Part shown: positions 17,779-24,201 of the stretch, piece after piece | How positions within the stretch are numbered: the first letter of the stretch is position 1 | Layout: the number at the start of each line of letters is the position of its first letter | NCBI GenBank assembly: GCA_015655195.1 | Contig: JAATFM010000157.1 | Span: 1 to 40,315, forward strand | DNA length: 40,315 nt | Source of the DNA: Terriglobales bacterium | GTDB lineage: Bacteria; Acidobacteriota; Terriglobia; Terriglobales; Acidobacteriaceae | Reading direction: 5' to 3' | The notes under the pieces: generated by a model | The model's database searches: none | Seen by the model: the letters and a program-made list of their open reading frames with translations, nothing else | What the model was told of the DNA's origin: nothing | Translations under genes and position numbers: made by a program

Positions 17779-19890
17779 TTACTCTGCCCCGTTCAGCGTC
17801 TCCGCAGCCTTGTCCAGCGCCTGAGTCAGCGCCTTGAGCTGTTCTTCGGCTCGCGGCGCATCCTTTGCCTCAATCGCCTCGTTTACGCCGGGAATCACCA
17901 CCGCCGCGTAGCCCGTATACTGCCCCGGCGCGTAGATGGTGTGCTTGTACCACGGGCGGTTCGGTAGCCCCGCGGGCGAGATAAATGCCGCCTCGGCCTC
18001 GCGCAGCGCATGGTTCAGCTTGGCCGCGTCAGCCGGCGGAGCCGCTTGCAGCGCCTTCGCCTTCTTAGCCGCCTCGGCAAAGTGTTCCGCCGCAGCCTGC
18101 GCCGGGGCAAAGTCCACGCCGCTCAGCTTGGCGTCGGATGCCTTCCGTTTCGCCGCCTGCACGTAGGCCGCAATCTCCCGCGCATAGGCCGGGTAATCAT
18201 AGGGCAACACGTCGGTGTCCGCCATGCGAATGGCTTCTAGTCCGAAAACGCGCGCCATTTCCTGCAGGTAGACGAAATGCGGATCGGCGTTCATCGTGAA
18301 CCACGCGTAGTTGTCAAAGACCGAGTGATACACGCCGTAAGGTCCGTTCGATCCCACATCCGTTGAAGGCACGCCGACGTGCTGCAGGAACGGCGTGTAG
18401 TCCGAGCCCGAGCCCAGATCGCCAACGCGCACATCGTCCTCCGCCAGCGATTTGGTATGCCATGTGGCTTCGTCCTCCACGTGCGAGTGCTTCCACACCT
18501 CGTAGACCGTGCCGCCGGCCGGCGAAGGCACCTCCTTCGTCACCTCGCGCACAAACTGCTTGAGTGAAGGCACCGCCGCGGCGGAAAAATTCGGCCCGCT
18601 CACGCCCACGTCCATGTTGAAGTAGGCCACGGCGCTGGCCAGCATTTTGTCATGCTGCTCCACCCATTCGGTCGAGCCAATCAGGCCCTCTTCTTCCGCG
18701 TCCCAACTGCAAAAGAGCAGCGTACGCTTTGGCCGCCAGCCCTGCTTGAGCAGTGTGCTGATACCGTGCACAGATTCGAGCATTGCCGCCGTGCCGCTGT
18801 TCGGGTCCACCGCGCCGTAGACCCACGCATCGCGGTGATTGCCGGCCACGACCAGCTCATCCGGTAGGTCAGAGCCCTTCACCTTGCCGATCACGTCCCA
18901 GATAATCCGCCGCTGGTAGTCCTGCACCGAGACAAGATGAACTTTTACGCCACTGGGCCCAACGTGATAGCGGAAGGGCAGCGCGCCCTGCCATCCCTGC
19001 GGCACGCCCGGCCCTTTCAGAGCCGCAAGAATCGGCGCCGCGTCATGGTAGCTGATCGGGATCGAAGGAATCTTCGGCTCATTGCCCTCGGGCGATTTGC
19101 GTGCCGAGTCCGGCAGGTCAAGTGTCGAGGCTACGCCGGGCGTCTCCGCGTCGCCGGGATAGAGCGATAGAAACTGCACCGAGCCGCGCTGCACGCCGCT
19201 CTCCGGCCGCCACGGGCCGTTCGGGTAGGCGTCGCCCTTGAAGTAGCCGTCATCCTGCGGGTCGCTGTAAATCAGCACGCCCGCCGCGCCGCGCTGCTGC
19301 GCAATCATTACCTTCACGCCGCGGAAGTTTCCGCCGTAGCGCGCAATCACGATCTTGCCGTGCAGGTCCACATGCTCGGCGGCCAGGCGGTCAAAGTCTT
19401 CGAGCCGCCCATAGTTCGCGTAAACCGCCTCGCCGGTCACGTCGCCCTGGCCGGAGGAGCCGTTAAACGGTGCCACAACGCGGGGATCGTCCTCGAAGGG
19501 ATCGCCGGTCACATGCTCGCGCTCCGGCCCCTTCATCAGCAGCTTGCCGTCAGCGCCGAATGCTTCGACGCGCACATCCTTGGGGTGGTTCAGCCGCACG
19601 CGATAGGGCACAATCTCGGTCTCGAGGCCCGCTGCGCGAAATTTCTCCGCCACGTATTCCGCCGTCTTGTGGTCCTCGGGAGATGCGGCAAGATGCGGCT
19701 CGCGGGTGAGAATTTGCAGCGCCTCGCCAGCCAGCCTTGCGTCCGGAACCGCAAGAAAACTCGCCTCGATTTTGGACTCTTTTGCGAAGTCCGCATAACC
19801 GAAGGGCGCGGCTTGAGAGGGCGATTGCGCCGGCACAATGCCGGTAAAGAGCGAAAGGGAAAGAACCACTGCCAGCGGCCTGCGCGTCAT
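17779..19890 (-). CDS. Exported M28 metallopeptidase, glutamate carboxypeptidase II-like
   Basis: Secreted zinc aminopeptidase/carboxypeptidase of 703 residues related to PSMA/GCPII and transferrin-receptor proteins. A Sec signal (LAVVLSLSLFTGIVPAQS) is followed by a PA domain inserted before the catalytic part. Co-catalytic zinc ligands are visible: GNHRDAWVYGAVDPNSGTA (His, bridging Asp), DAEEEGLIGSTEW (general base Glu and ligand Glu), NMDVGV (Asp) and GVYHSVFDNYAW (His). A dimerisation-like helical domain closes the protein. I chose the ATG at 19890, which has AAGGTG upstream; a TTG 51 bases further upstream is possible but would add residues before the signal. Likely role: digestion of acidic or N-acylated peptides for nutrition. 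Confidence 0.93.
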   Translation of the reverse strand: MTRRPLAVVLSLSLFTGIVPAQSPSQAAPFGYADFAKESKIEASFLAVPDARLAGEALQILTREPHLAASPEDHKTAEYVAEKFRAAGLETEIVPYRVRLNHPKDVRVEAFGADGKLLMKGPEREHVTGDPFEDDPRVVAPFNGSSGQGDVTGEAVYANYGRLEDFDRLAAEHVDLHGKIVIARYGGNFRGVKVMIAQQRGAAGVLIYSDPQDDGYFKGDAYPNGPWRPESGVQRGSVQFLSLYPGDAETPGVASTLDLPDSARKSPEGNEPKIPSIPISYHDAAPILAALKGPGVPQGWQGALPFRYHVGPSGVKVHLVSVQDYQRRIIWDVIGKVKGSDLPDELVVAGNHRDAWVYGAVDPNSGTAAMLESVHGISTLLKQGWRPKRTLLFCSWDAEEEGLIGSTEWVEQHDKMLASAVAYFNMDVGVSGPNFSAAAVPSLKQFVREVTKEVPSPAGGTVYEVWKHSHVEDEATWHTKSLAEDDVRVGDLGSGSDYTPFLQHVGVPSTDVGSNGPYGVYHSVFDNYAWFTMNADPHFVYLQEMARVFGLEAIRMADTDVLPYDYPAYAREIAAYVQAAKRKASDAKLSGVDFAPAQAAAEHFAEAAKKAKALQAAPPADAAKLNHALREAEAAFISPAGLPNRPWYKHTIYAPGQYTGYAAVVIPGVNEAIEAKDAPRAEEQLKALTQALDKAAETLNGAE

Positions 19891-20024
19891 TCTGGAAAGC
19901 ACCTTTTGCGATGGGATGGGTAGGAAGCAACTAGTTGACAATCAGTTTAACGCCGCGAAACCGGCAGGGAACCCGCTCGCGGCAAAATGCCATTATGATG
20001 CTGACGCACAATGAGGGTTGGTTA

Positions 20025-20100
20025 GGTAGGCCGGGGATTTATCCCTGGCCTACCTATCCAGCCAAATGAGTAGGGCCTTCAGGCCCTGAGGTATGTTTTT
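20025..20100. repeat. Dispersed repeat modules A and B
   Basis: Module A (GGTAGGCCGGGGATTTATCC with its complement CTGGCCTACC) occupies 20025-20054. Module B (AGGGCCTTCAGGCCCT followed by GAGGTATG and a T-run) occupies 20071-20100. They lie between mscL and the peptidase gene. The same A-then-B order recurs at 30557-30682 and, inverted, at 32105-32170. Confidence 0.8.
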
Positions 20101-20208
20101 CGCTTCAAATAGCTGCCTGTTGCATCTGCGCCGTAATGGCGCTGCAAAGCAAAATGGCCGGCGCATCGCGCGCCGGCCATTGCAGTCTGGGGAACTGCCG
20201 ATGAAAAA

Positions 20209-20613
20209 CTATGCCACCGGCTGTGCGCAGTGCGCGCAGCGCTTCGCGGCCAGGGGAATGTCACTCAGGCACTCGGGGCAAGCCTTGGTGGTAGGCGCGG
20301 CCACCTCTTCGGGCTTCTTGAACTTTGCCAACAGCGTGTTCAGCGGCAGCACGATACAGAAGTACACCACCGACGCGATGATAAGGAACGCAATGACTTC
20401 GTTCAGGAAGTTTCCGTACTTGACGACGCCTTTACCGATGGGGAGAACCAGATAACTGAAGTCCGGCTTGCCTACGACAGCCGCAATGAGCGGGTTCAGT
20501 ACATCGCCCACCAGCGAGGAAACGATTTTACCGAAAGCTCCGCCGATGATGACCGCGACGGCCAGATCAACCACATTACCGCGAAGAATAAAGTCCCGAA
20601 AACCCTTGAGCAT
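20209..20613 (-). CDS. mscL: Large-conductance mechanosensitive channel MscL with zinc-ribbon tail
   Basis: Homopentameric inner-membrane channel that opens under membrane tension to release solutes on osmotic downshock. The amphipathic N-terminus (MLKGFRDFILRGNVVDLAVA) leads into the pore helix with its Gly/Ala pattern (VIIGGAFGKIVSSLV). A second helix (VIAFLIIASVVYFCIVLP) follows. After the usual cytoplasmic helix comes a C-terminal four-Cys motif, C112-x2-C115-x10-C126-x2-C129, a zinc-ribbon-like addition absent from E. coli MscL. The ATG at 20613 has GGAGG upstream; an upstream in-frame start would extend it by 17 unlikely residues. Confidence 0.95.
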   Translation of the reverse strand: MLKGFRDFILRGNVVDLAVAVIIGGAFGKIVSSLVGDVLNPLIAAVVGKPDFSYLVLPIGKGVVKYGNFLNEVIAFLIIASVVYFCIVLPLNTLLAKFKKPEEVAAPTTKACPECLSDIPLAAKRCAHCAQPVA

Positions 20614-20758
20614 CGTGCCTCCGTTGAGGATTCCTATTATTTTTGAGCGAAGATATTGCACCATTCAGCGCAAACCTGTCCGATGCAAATCTGGGGAAGG
20701 CGGCCGGGCAAGGCGCAGGCAAACTACCCCTCGTGCCTCCGCAACCGGCTGCTTTTCA

Positions 20759-21088
20759 CTACGATGCGGAAATCCGCTTCGGGGTGGTCAAGTACGGATA
20801 AACGGCGAGAAAAATAATCATGGTCAGGATCATCAGCTCGGTGTAGAGCAGGATCAGCACGCCGGCGTGGTAGAGATCCCATCGCCGCTGCAGGCACCGC
20901 GCCGTCTCGGCCAGCCCGCATAGCGCCGCCGCCAGCGCCGCCCATTGCCATGGCGAGCCGTGCAGCCGCTCGATGTGCGGAAATCCGGCCAGTAGAAGGC
21001 TCACCCCAAAGGCGGCCAGCGAGAGCGCAACCCCCCGTAGGAGCGAAGGCCGCCGGAGTTCGAGAAACGAAACGCGCCGGTCTGCCAC
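20759..21088 (-). CDS. Small membrane protein of unknown function
   Basis: A 109-residue protein with three predicted membrane helices (VALSLAAFGVSLLLAGF, WAALAAALCGLAETA, AGVLILLYTELMILTMIIFLAVY). The start is GTG with a weak ribosome site. It lies 146 bp upstream of mscL on the same strand. No family is recognised, but the helices are well formed and the coding composition fits its neighbours, so it is probably real. Confidence 0.6.
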   Translation of the reverse strand: MADRRVSFLELRRPSLLRGVALSLAAFGVSLLLAGFPHIERLHGSPWQWAALAAALCGLAETARCLQRRWDLYHAGVLILLYTELMILTMIIFLAVYPYLTTPKRISAS

Positions 21089-21415
21089 CTACTGATTATT
21101 GCAAGCATCCCTGGTGTATCGATGCGAAATCGCGGGCGCACCGATATGAAACCGCAGCCGAAATGGAACCACCGTGGGAATTTTTCACGCGCCGATGGCG
21201 ATTTGTGTCCGAGTCGTGATACATACTTGAAGAAACTTGCTTTGCAATTCTGAAGGGCAGCAGCCCTATGCTCACCTCCCGGAGAGTGAAGCGAGGCGGA
21301 TTCTTTTTGCGAACGGTTGGGGCCGCTTCGCAATCGCTCCCGATTCTAAAAAGCGGCTGGGAGATCCGGCCAGTAGTGGTCTGTCCATTTCACCCGTTCG
21401 GAGGCTGAGTCATTC
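21089..21415. other. Divergent intergenic region without a recognised gene
   Basis: A 327-bp stretch between two divergent genes. It contains a 7-bp inverted repeat, TTGCGAA at 21307-21313 and TTCGCAA at 21327-21333, and a GGGCAGCAGCCC palindrome near 21255. No clear promoter or RNA gene was found. Confidence 0.5.
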
Positions 21416-21859
21416 ATGTTTTGTCCACAGTGCGGCACCAATAACGATCCTGCAGCGCGGCACTGCATTCAGTGCGGCGCTGCACTTCAACCGTCGCAGT
21501 CCGCTGCCCCTCAGCCCGTTGCTCCGCCGCCCGTGGCGCCAACCTATATTCCCCCTGTGGCTTATCAGAATGCCCCCGGCGCGCCGCTGGCTCCGGGCAC
21601 CGTGCCGAACTATATGGTGCACTCGATTCTTGTGACGCTCTGCTGCTGCCTCCCGCTTGGCATCGTCGGTATCGTGAAGGCCGGCGAGGTCAACAACAGG
21701 CTTACGGCCGGAGACTACGAAGGCGCTCTCAAGGCATCGAATACCGTCAAGACGGTTCTCTGGTGGGGCGTCGGTCTTGGCCTCGCAGGCTCCATTGGCT
21801 ACGGCATCCTGGTTGCCATCGGCGCCCTGGCTGGCGCCGGCGGCGGACTCGGCCGGTGA
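21416..21859 (+). CDS. Zinc-ribbon protein with CD225/dispanin membrane domain
   Basis: A 147-residue membrane protein. An N-terminal zinc ribbon (C3-x2-C6 and C17-x2-C20) is followed by a Pro/Ala-rich linker and a CD225/dispanin-type double-helix domain (VTLCCCLPLGIVGIVKAGEV and a second helix VLWWGVGLGLAGSIGYGILV). Eukaryotic relatives are the interferon-induced transmembrane proteins; bacterial ones have no settled function. GGAGG lies 11 bases before the ATG. It overlaps the next gene by four bases (GTGA), so the two are translationally coupled. Confidence 0.88.
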   Translation: MFCPQCGTNNDPAARHCIQCGAALQPSQSAAPQPVAPPPVAPTYIPPVAYQNAPGAPLAPGTVPNYMVHSILVTLCCCLPLGIVGIVKAGEVNNRLTAGDYEGALKASNTVKTVLWWGVGLGLAGSIGYGILVAIGALAGAGGGLGR

Positions 21860-22296
21860 AACTGCTCCCAGGAATGATTTCCTCGGACAGAGCACTCACC
21901 GCGGTCTGTACGGCCGCGGTTCTCTTCCTCATCGTGGGAGTCTGCTTCTTCAAGCCGGGAGCCATGTCGCTCTTCCCGCCATGCCCCTTGTACGCCTTCA
22001 CGGGCCTCTACTGCCCCGGCTGCGGCAGCACGCGGATGCTTTACTTTCTCGTCCACGGACAGTTTGCGCTCGCATGGCGAGAAAACGCCCTCGCCATGCT
22101 GATGCTTCCGGCCATTTTGTACGGTCTGGTCCGGCAATGGACGACGAGCGGCGCGGCCACCTTCACCCGCATCCCCGCGCGTTGGGTCTTTGCCTTCGCG
22201 GCTCTGTTGCTCGTCTTTACCGTCGCGCGCAACCTGCCCTGGGAGCCATTCCGCCAACTCGCGCCAGTCGCAATCGCCCAGTTGCAGCCACGGTGA
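21856..22296 (+). CDS. DUF2752 membrane protein
   Basis: A 146-residue membrane protein with three or four helices. It carries the DUF2752 signature CPLYAFTGLYCPGCGSTR, with paired cysteines, followed by the HGQFALAWRENALAM region. I took the GTG at 21856, which overlaps the preceding stop; an ATG at 21874 is the alternative. Function is unknown, but DUF2752 genes are often found next to CD225 or TM2 genes, and the overlap supports a joint role in the membrane. Confidence 0.85.
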   Translation: MKLLPGMISSDRALTAVCTAAVLFLIVGVCFFKPGAMSLFPPCPLYAFTGLYCPGCGSTRMLYFLVHGQFALAWRENALAMLMLPAILYGLVRQWTTSGAATFTRIPARWVFAFAALLLVFTVARNLPWEPFRQLAPVAIAQLQPR

Positions 22297-22359
22297 AGAC
22301 CCATACAAAGCACTTTTGTCAGATTTCGTTATAGCTTTGGCTTCGAATTCGCTTCGCAA

Positions 22360-22460
22360 CAGGGCACGGCCTTAGCCGTGCCGCAAGCAGCTTGAATTGA
22401 TTCGGGGTTTTAGCCCGCGCCGTGAATCGCCGCAAAATAACAGGGATTTAGACCCGAGGG
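22360..22460. repeat. Dispersed repeat module D and related palindromes
   Basis: GGGCACGGCCTTAGCCGTGCC (module D) at 22360-22386 is followed by CGGGGTTTTAGCCCG and CAGGGATTTAGACCCGAGGG at 22402-22460, degenerate relatives of modules A/B. They fill the gap between convergent DUF2752 and rimM genes. Confidence 0.65.
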
Positions 22461-22497
22461 CGTGTCTAAAAAAATTAGGGCACTACCGGCCGGGAAG

Positions 22498-23085
22498 TCA
22501 GCCGTTCAACTCGGTAAGCCCCTCCGGCAATGCCATCTCGACGCGGCTGGCGGCAAGATCGAGTTTGCAGAGGTAGCTTTTAGCAAAGGGAATCAGCACC
22601 TCGCCTTTTGGACTACGGACAAGGAGCAGCGGAACCGAGTCGGCGGCGTTCGGTCCGGCCGAGCGCTCCACATTTTCGATATGGCCAACGATGACATGCT
22701 CGGCATGGGAGACATCGACCAGCTCGCAGCCGATCAGGTCCGCGATGTGAACCTCGTCCTCAGCGACCGTAGCGCGCTCCTCGGAAGGAATAGCGACGAT
22801 CAGCCCAACGAGCGCCTCGGCTTCCGAGATGGAGCTTACGCCGGTAAAATGCAGGACAATGCCAGAGTGCCCGCCAGACTTGTGAAGCCAGTGGTTCTGG
22901 AGTTCTGCGGCACGCGGCACGGACTCCGAGCCTGCATTTTCGCGCAGCAGCCAGAGATTCCTGCGCTCGGCAAATTTTTCAGGGAAGTCGGTCAGAATTT
23001 CCGTGAAGACCTCGCCCTTGCGCCCCTGGGCGCGGCGAATCCGCGCCAGCCAGACCCAGCGGGCCGAATCATGCGGTGGGGTCAT
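22498..23085 (-). CDS. rimM: Ribosome maturation factor RimM
   Basis: A 195-residue protein that helps 30S head assembly around S19. The opening WVWLARIRRAQGRKGEVFTEIL is the RimM N-terminal domain. A PRC-barrel follows (VHIADLIGCELVDVSHAEHV, then VLIPFAKSYLCKLDLAASRV). GGAG lies six bases before the ATG. It follows khpA after a 135-bp gap filled with repeats. The usual next genes trmD and rplS are absent: the next gene downstream is on the opposite strand. Confidence 0.92.
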   Translation of the reverse strand: MTPPHDSARWVWLARIRRAQGRKGEVFTEILTDFPEKFAERRNLWLLRENAGSESVPRAAELQNHWLHKSGGHSGIVLHFTGVSSISEAEALVGLIVAIPSEERATVAEDEVHIADLIGCELVDVSHAEHVIVGHIENVERSAGPNAADSVPLLLVRSPKGEVLIPFAKSYLCKLDLAASRVEMALPEGLTELNG

Positions 23086-23110
23086 GCGAGTCTCCGGTCG
23101 GCGGTTGTGC

Positions 23111-23202
23111 TATCCCACCCTTGCGCCAGAAACAAAGCGCAAGGGTGGGGCACGGATAGCCTTGTAGCCCACATTCCCGACTGCGAGGGATGTGGGGCAC
23201 CC
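23111..23202. repeat. Dispersed repeat modules C and E between khpA and rimM
   Basis: Module C (CCCACCCTTGCGCC...GGCGCAAGGGTGGG-like hairpin) at 23111-23155 is followed by module E (TAGCCCACATTCCC...GGGATGTGGGGCACCC) at 23165-23202. Module C recurs at 30431-30475. The pair splits a normally compact operon. Confidence 0.8.
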
Positions 23203-23220
23203 ACAGGAGTGCGGGAACGC

Positions 23221-23490
23221 TCAGGCTTCTTCGTCTTCTTCAAGAATGTCCAGCGTATAGCGGTGATGCAGCTTCATACTCACCGCGCTCAGAATCGTCC
23301 GCACGGAACGCGCAGTGCGTCCTTGTTTGCCGATCACCTTGCCGACATCGCCGGGAGCCACTTTGAGCTTGAGAATCGTGCTCTCATCCCGTGCGACGGA
23401 TTGGATTTCAACCGCGTCCGGCTCATCCACAAGAGCGCGAGCGATCTCGCGCACCAACTCCTCAACCGCGACCATCTCATGTTGGGTCAT
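23221..23490 (-). CDS. khpA: KH-domain RNA-binding protein KhpA
   Basis: An 89-residue single KH-domain protein (formerly YlqC) found between rpsP and rimM in many bacteria. The RNA-gripping GxxG loop is G54-K-Q-G57 in GDVGKVIGKQGRTARSVRTIL. It is implicated with KhpB in global RNA binding and cell-division control in Firmicutes. An acidic tail (EEDEEA) ends it. The start has AGAGG about eight bases upstream. Confidence 0.93.
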   Translation of the reverse strand: MTQHEMVAVEELVREIARALVDEPDAVEIQSVARDESTILKLKVAPGDVGKVIGKQGRTARSVRTILSAVSMKLHHRYTLDILEEDEEA

Positions 23491-23634
23491 GTTCGTGCCT
23501 CTGACCGTCTTGCCTTCAACAATTCACTGTTCCAGCCTGTCCGCGCATAGTATCAGCACAGGCCGGTCGCCGTCAGCAACTGCCTTTTTGGACGCCTTCG
23601 CGGCTCCGCCGTTGCTTGAGGAGAGGGAAAATCC

Positions 23635-23889
23635 TTACGCTGCGACCGTTTCCTCGGCCTTGGCCGGGAACTTCTCCACCAGCTTGGCCACGGTATCGGA
23701 GAACTGCGCGCCGACGCTCTTCCAGTAGGCGATGCGCTCGTGCTTCAGGTCCACCGAGGCGGGGTTGGTGCGGGGATTGTAGGTGCCGACGACCTCAATC
23801 GAACGGCCGTTGCGGGCGCGGTCCTTCTCAATGACCACGATGCGATAGTAGGGCTGCTTGGTGGCGCCAAAACGCGCCAGACGAATCAT
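23635..23889 (-). CDS. rpsP: Small ribosomal subunit protein bS16
   Basis: Ribosomal protein S16 of 84 residues, an assembly protein of the 30S body. The opening MIRLARFGATKQPYYRIVV and the block GRSIEVVGTYNPRTNP are canonical. The ATG at 23889 gives the standard N-terminus; a GTG two codons upstream has better spacing from AAGGAAG and cannot be excluded. It is the first gene of rpsP-khpA-rimM, with a candidate promoter and a leader hairpin upstream. Confidence 0.96.
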   Translation of the reverse strand: MIRLARFGATKQPYYRIVVIEKDRARNGRSIEVVGTYNPRTNPASVDLKHERIAYWKSVGAQFSDTVAKLVEKFPAKAEETVAA

Positions 23890-23976
23890 TACCACGGCTA
23901 AATGCTTCCTTTCAAAGAAACCTGATGTTGTTCTGAATTTGCCCGCAAGCTCCGAAGAAGCCGCAGAGGCGCAAAA

Positions 23977-24010
23977 CCTGTCCGGCACAAGCCGGGCAAT
24001 CAAGGACAGG
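23977..24010 (-). promoter_or_regulatory. Hairpin in the rpsP leader
   Basis: CCTGTCC (23977-23983) and GGACAGG (24004-24010) form a 7-bp stem. An inner CCGGC-acaa-GCCGG hairpin (23982-23995) shares two of its bases, so two alternative folds exist. It lies about 90 nt before the start codon and could be a translational control element. Confidence 0.4.
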
Positions 24011-24032
24011 CGAGCGCAAGACACAACACCTA

Positions 24033-24062
24033 AGTATCGCCGAAACATGGGGTCGGAGGCAA
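24033..24062 (-). promoter_or_regulatory. Candidate rpsP promoter
   Basis: On the minus strand TTGCCT (24057-24062) and GATACT (24033-24038) are 18 bases apart, just downstream of the M16 terminator. The leader would be about 135 nt. Confidence 0.4.
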
Positions 24063-24104
24063 GTGGCAGAAAGCAGGTTACGGATGACAGGTGAAAGGAA
24101 CAGC

Positions 24105-24138
24105 AAAAAAGCGGGCACCCCGGAATCGGGATGCCCGC
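24105..24138 (-). terminator. Rho-independent terminator of the M16 peptidase gene
   Basis: GCGGGCA-CCCC and GGG-ATGCCCGC (24111-24138) form a long GC-rich stem with one bulge or mismatch. On the minus strand it is followed at once by six T residues (24105-24110). It lies about 63 nt after the stop codon. Confidence 0.9.
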
Positions 24139-24201
24139 TAAATTTCTATCCAAGCAATCAGCAAACAGCGAAGAACTGTCCACTGTTACCTGCAACTTGT
24201 T

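Larger units (their letters stand above)
23890..24201. other. Leader region of rpsP
   Basis: A 312-bp gap holding the terminator of the M16 peptidase, a candidate rpsP promoter and a folded leader, each listed separately. No gene is seen. Confidence 0.6.

Noticed and set aside
21307-21333. 7-bp inverted repeat as a terminator
   Set aside because: No T-run follows on a strand where a gene ends; it lies between divergent genes.
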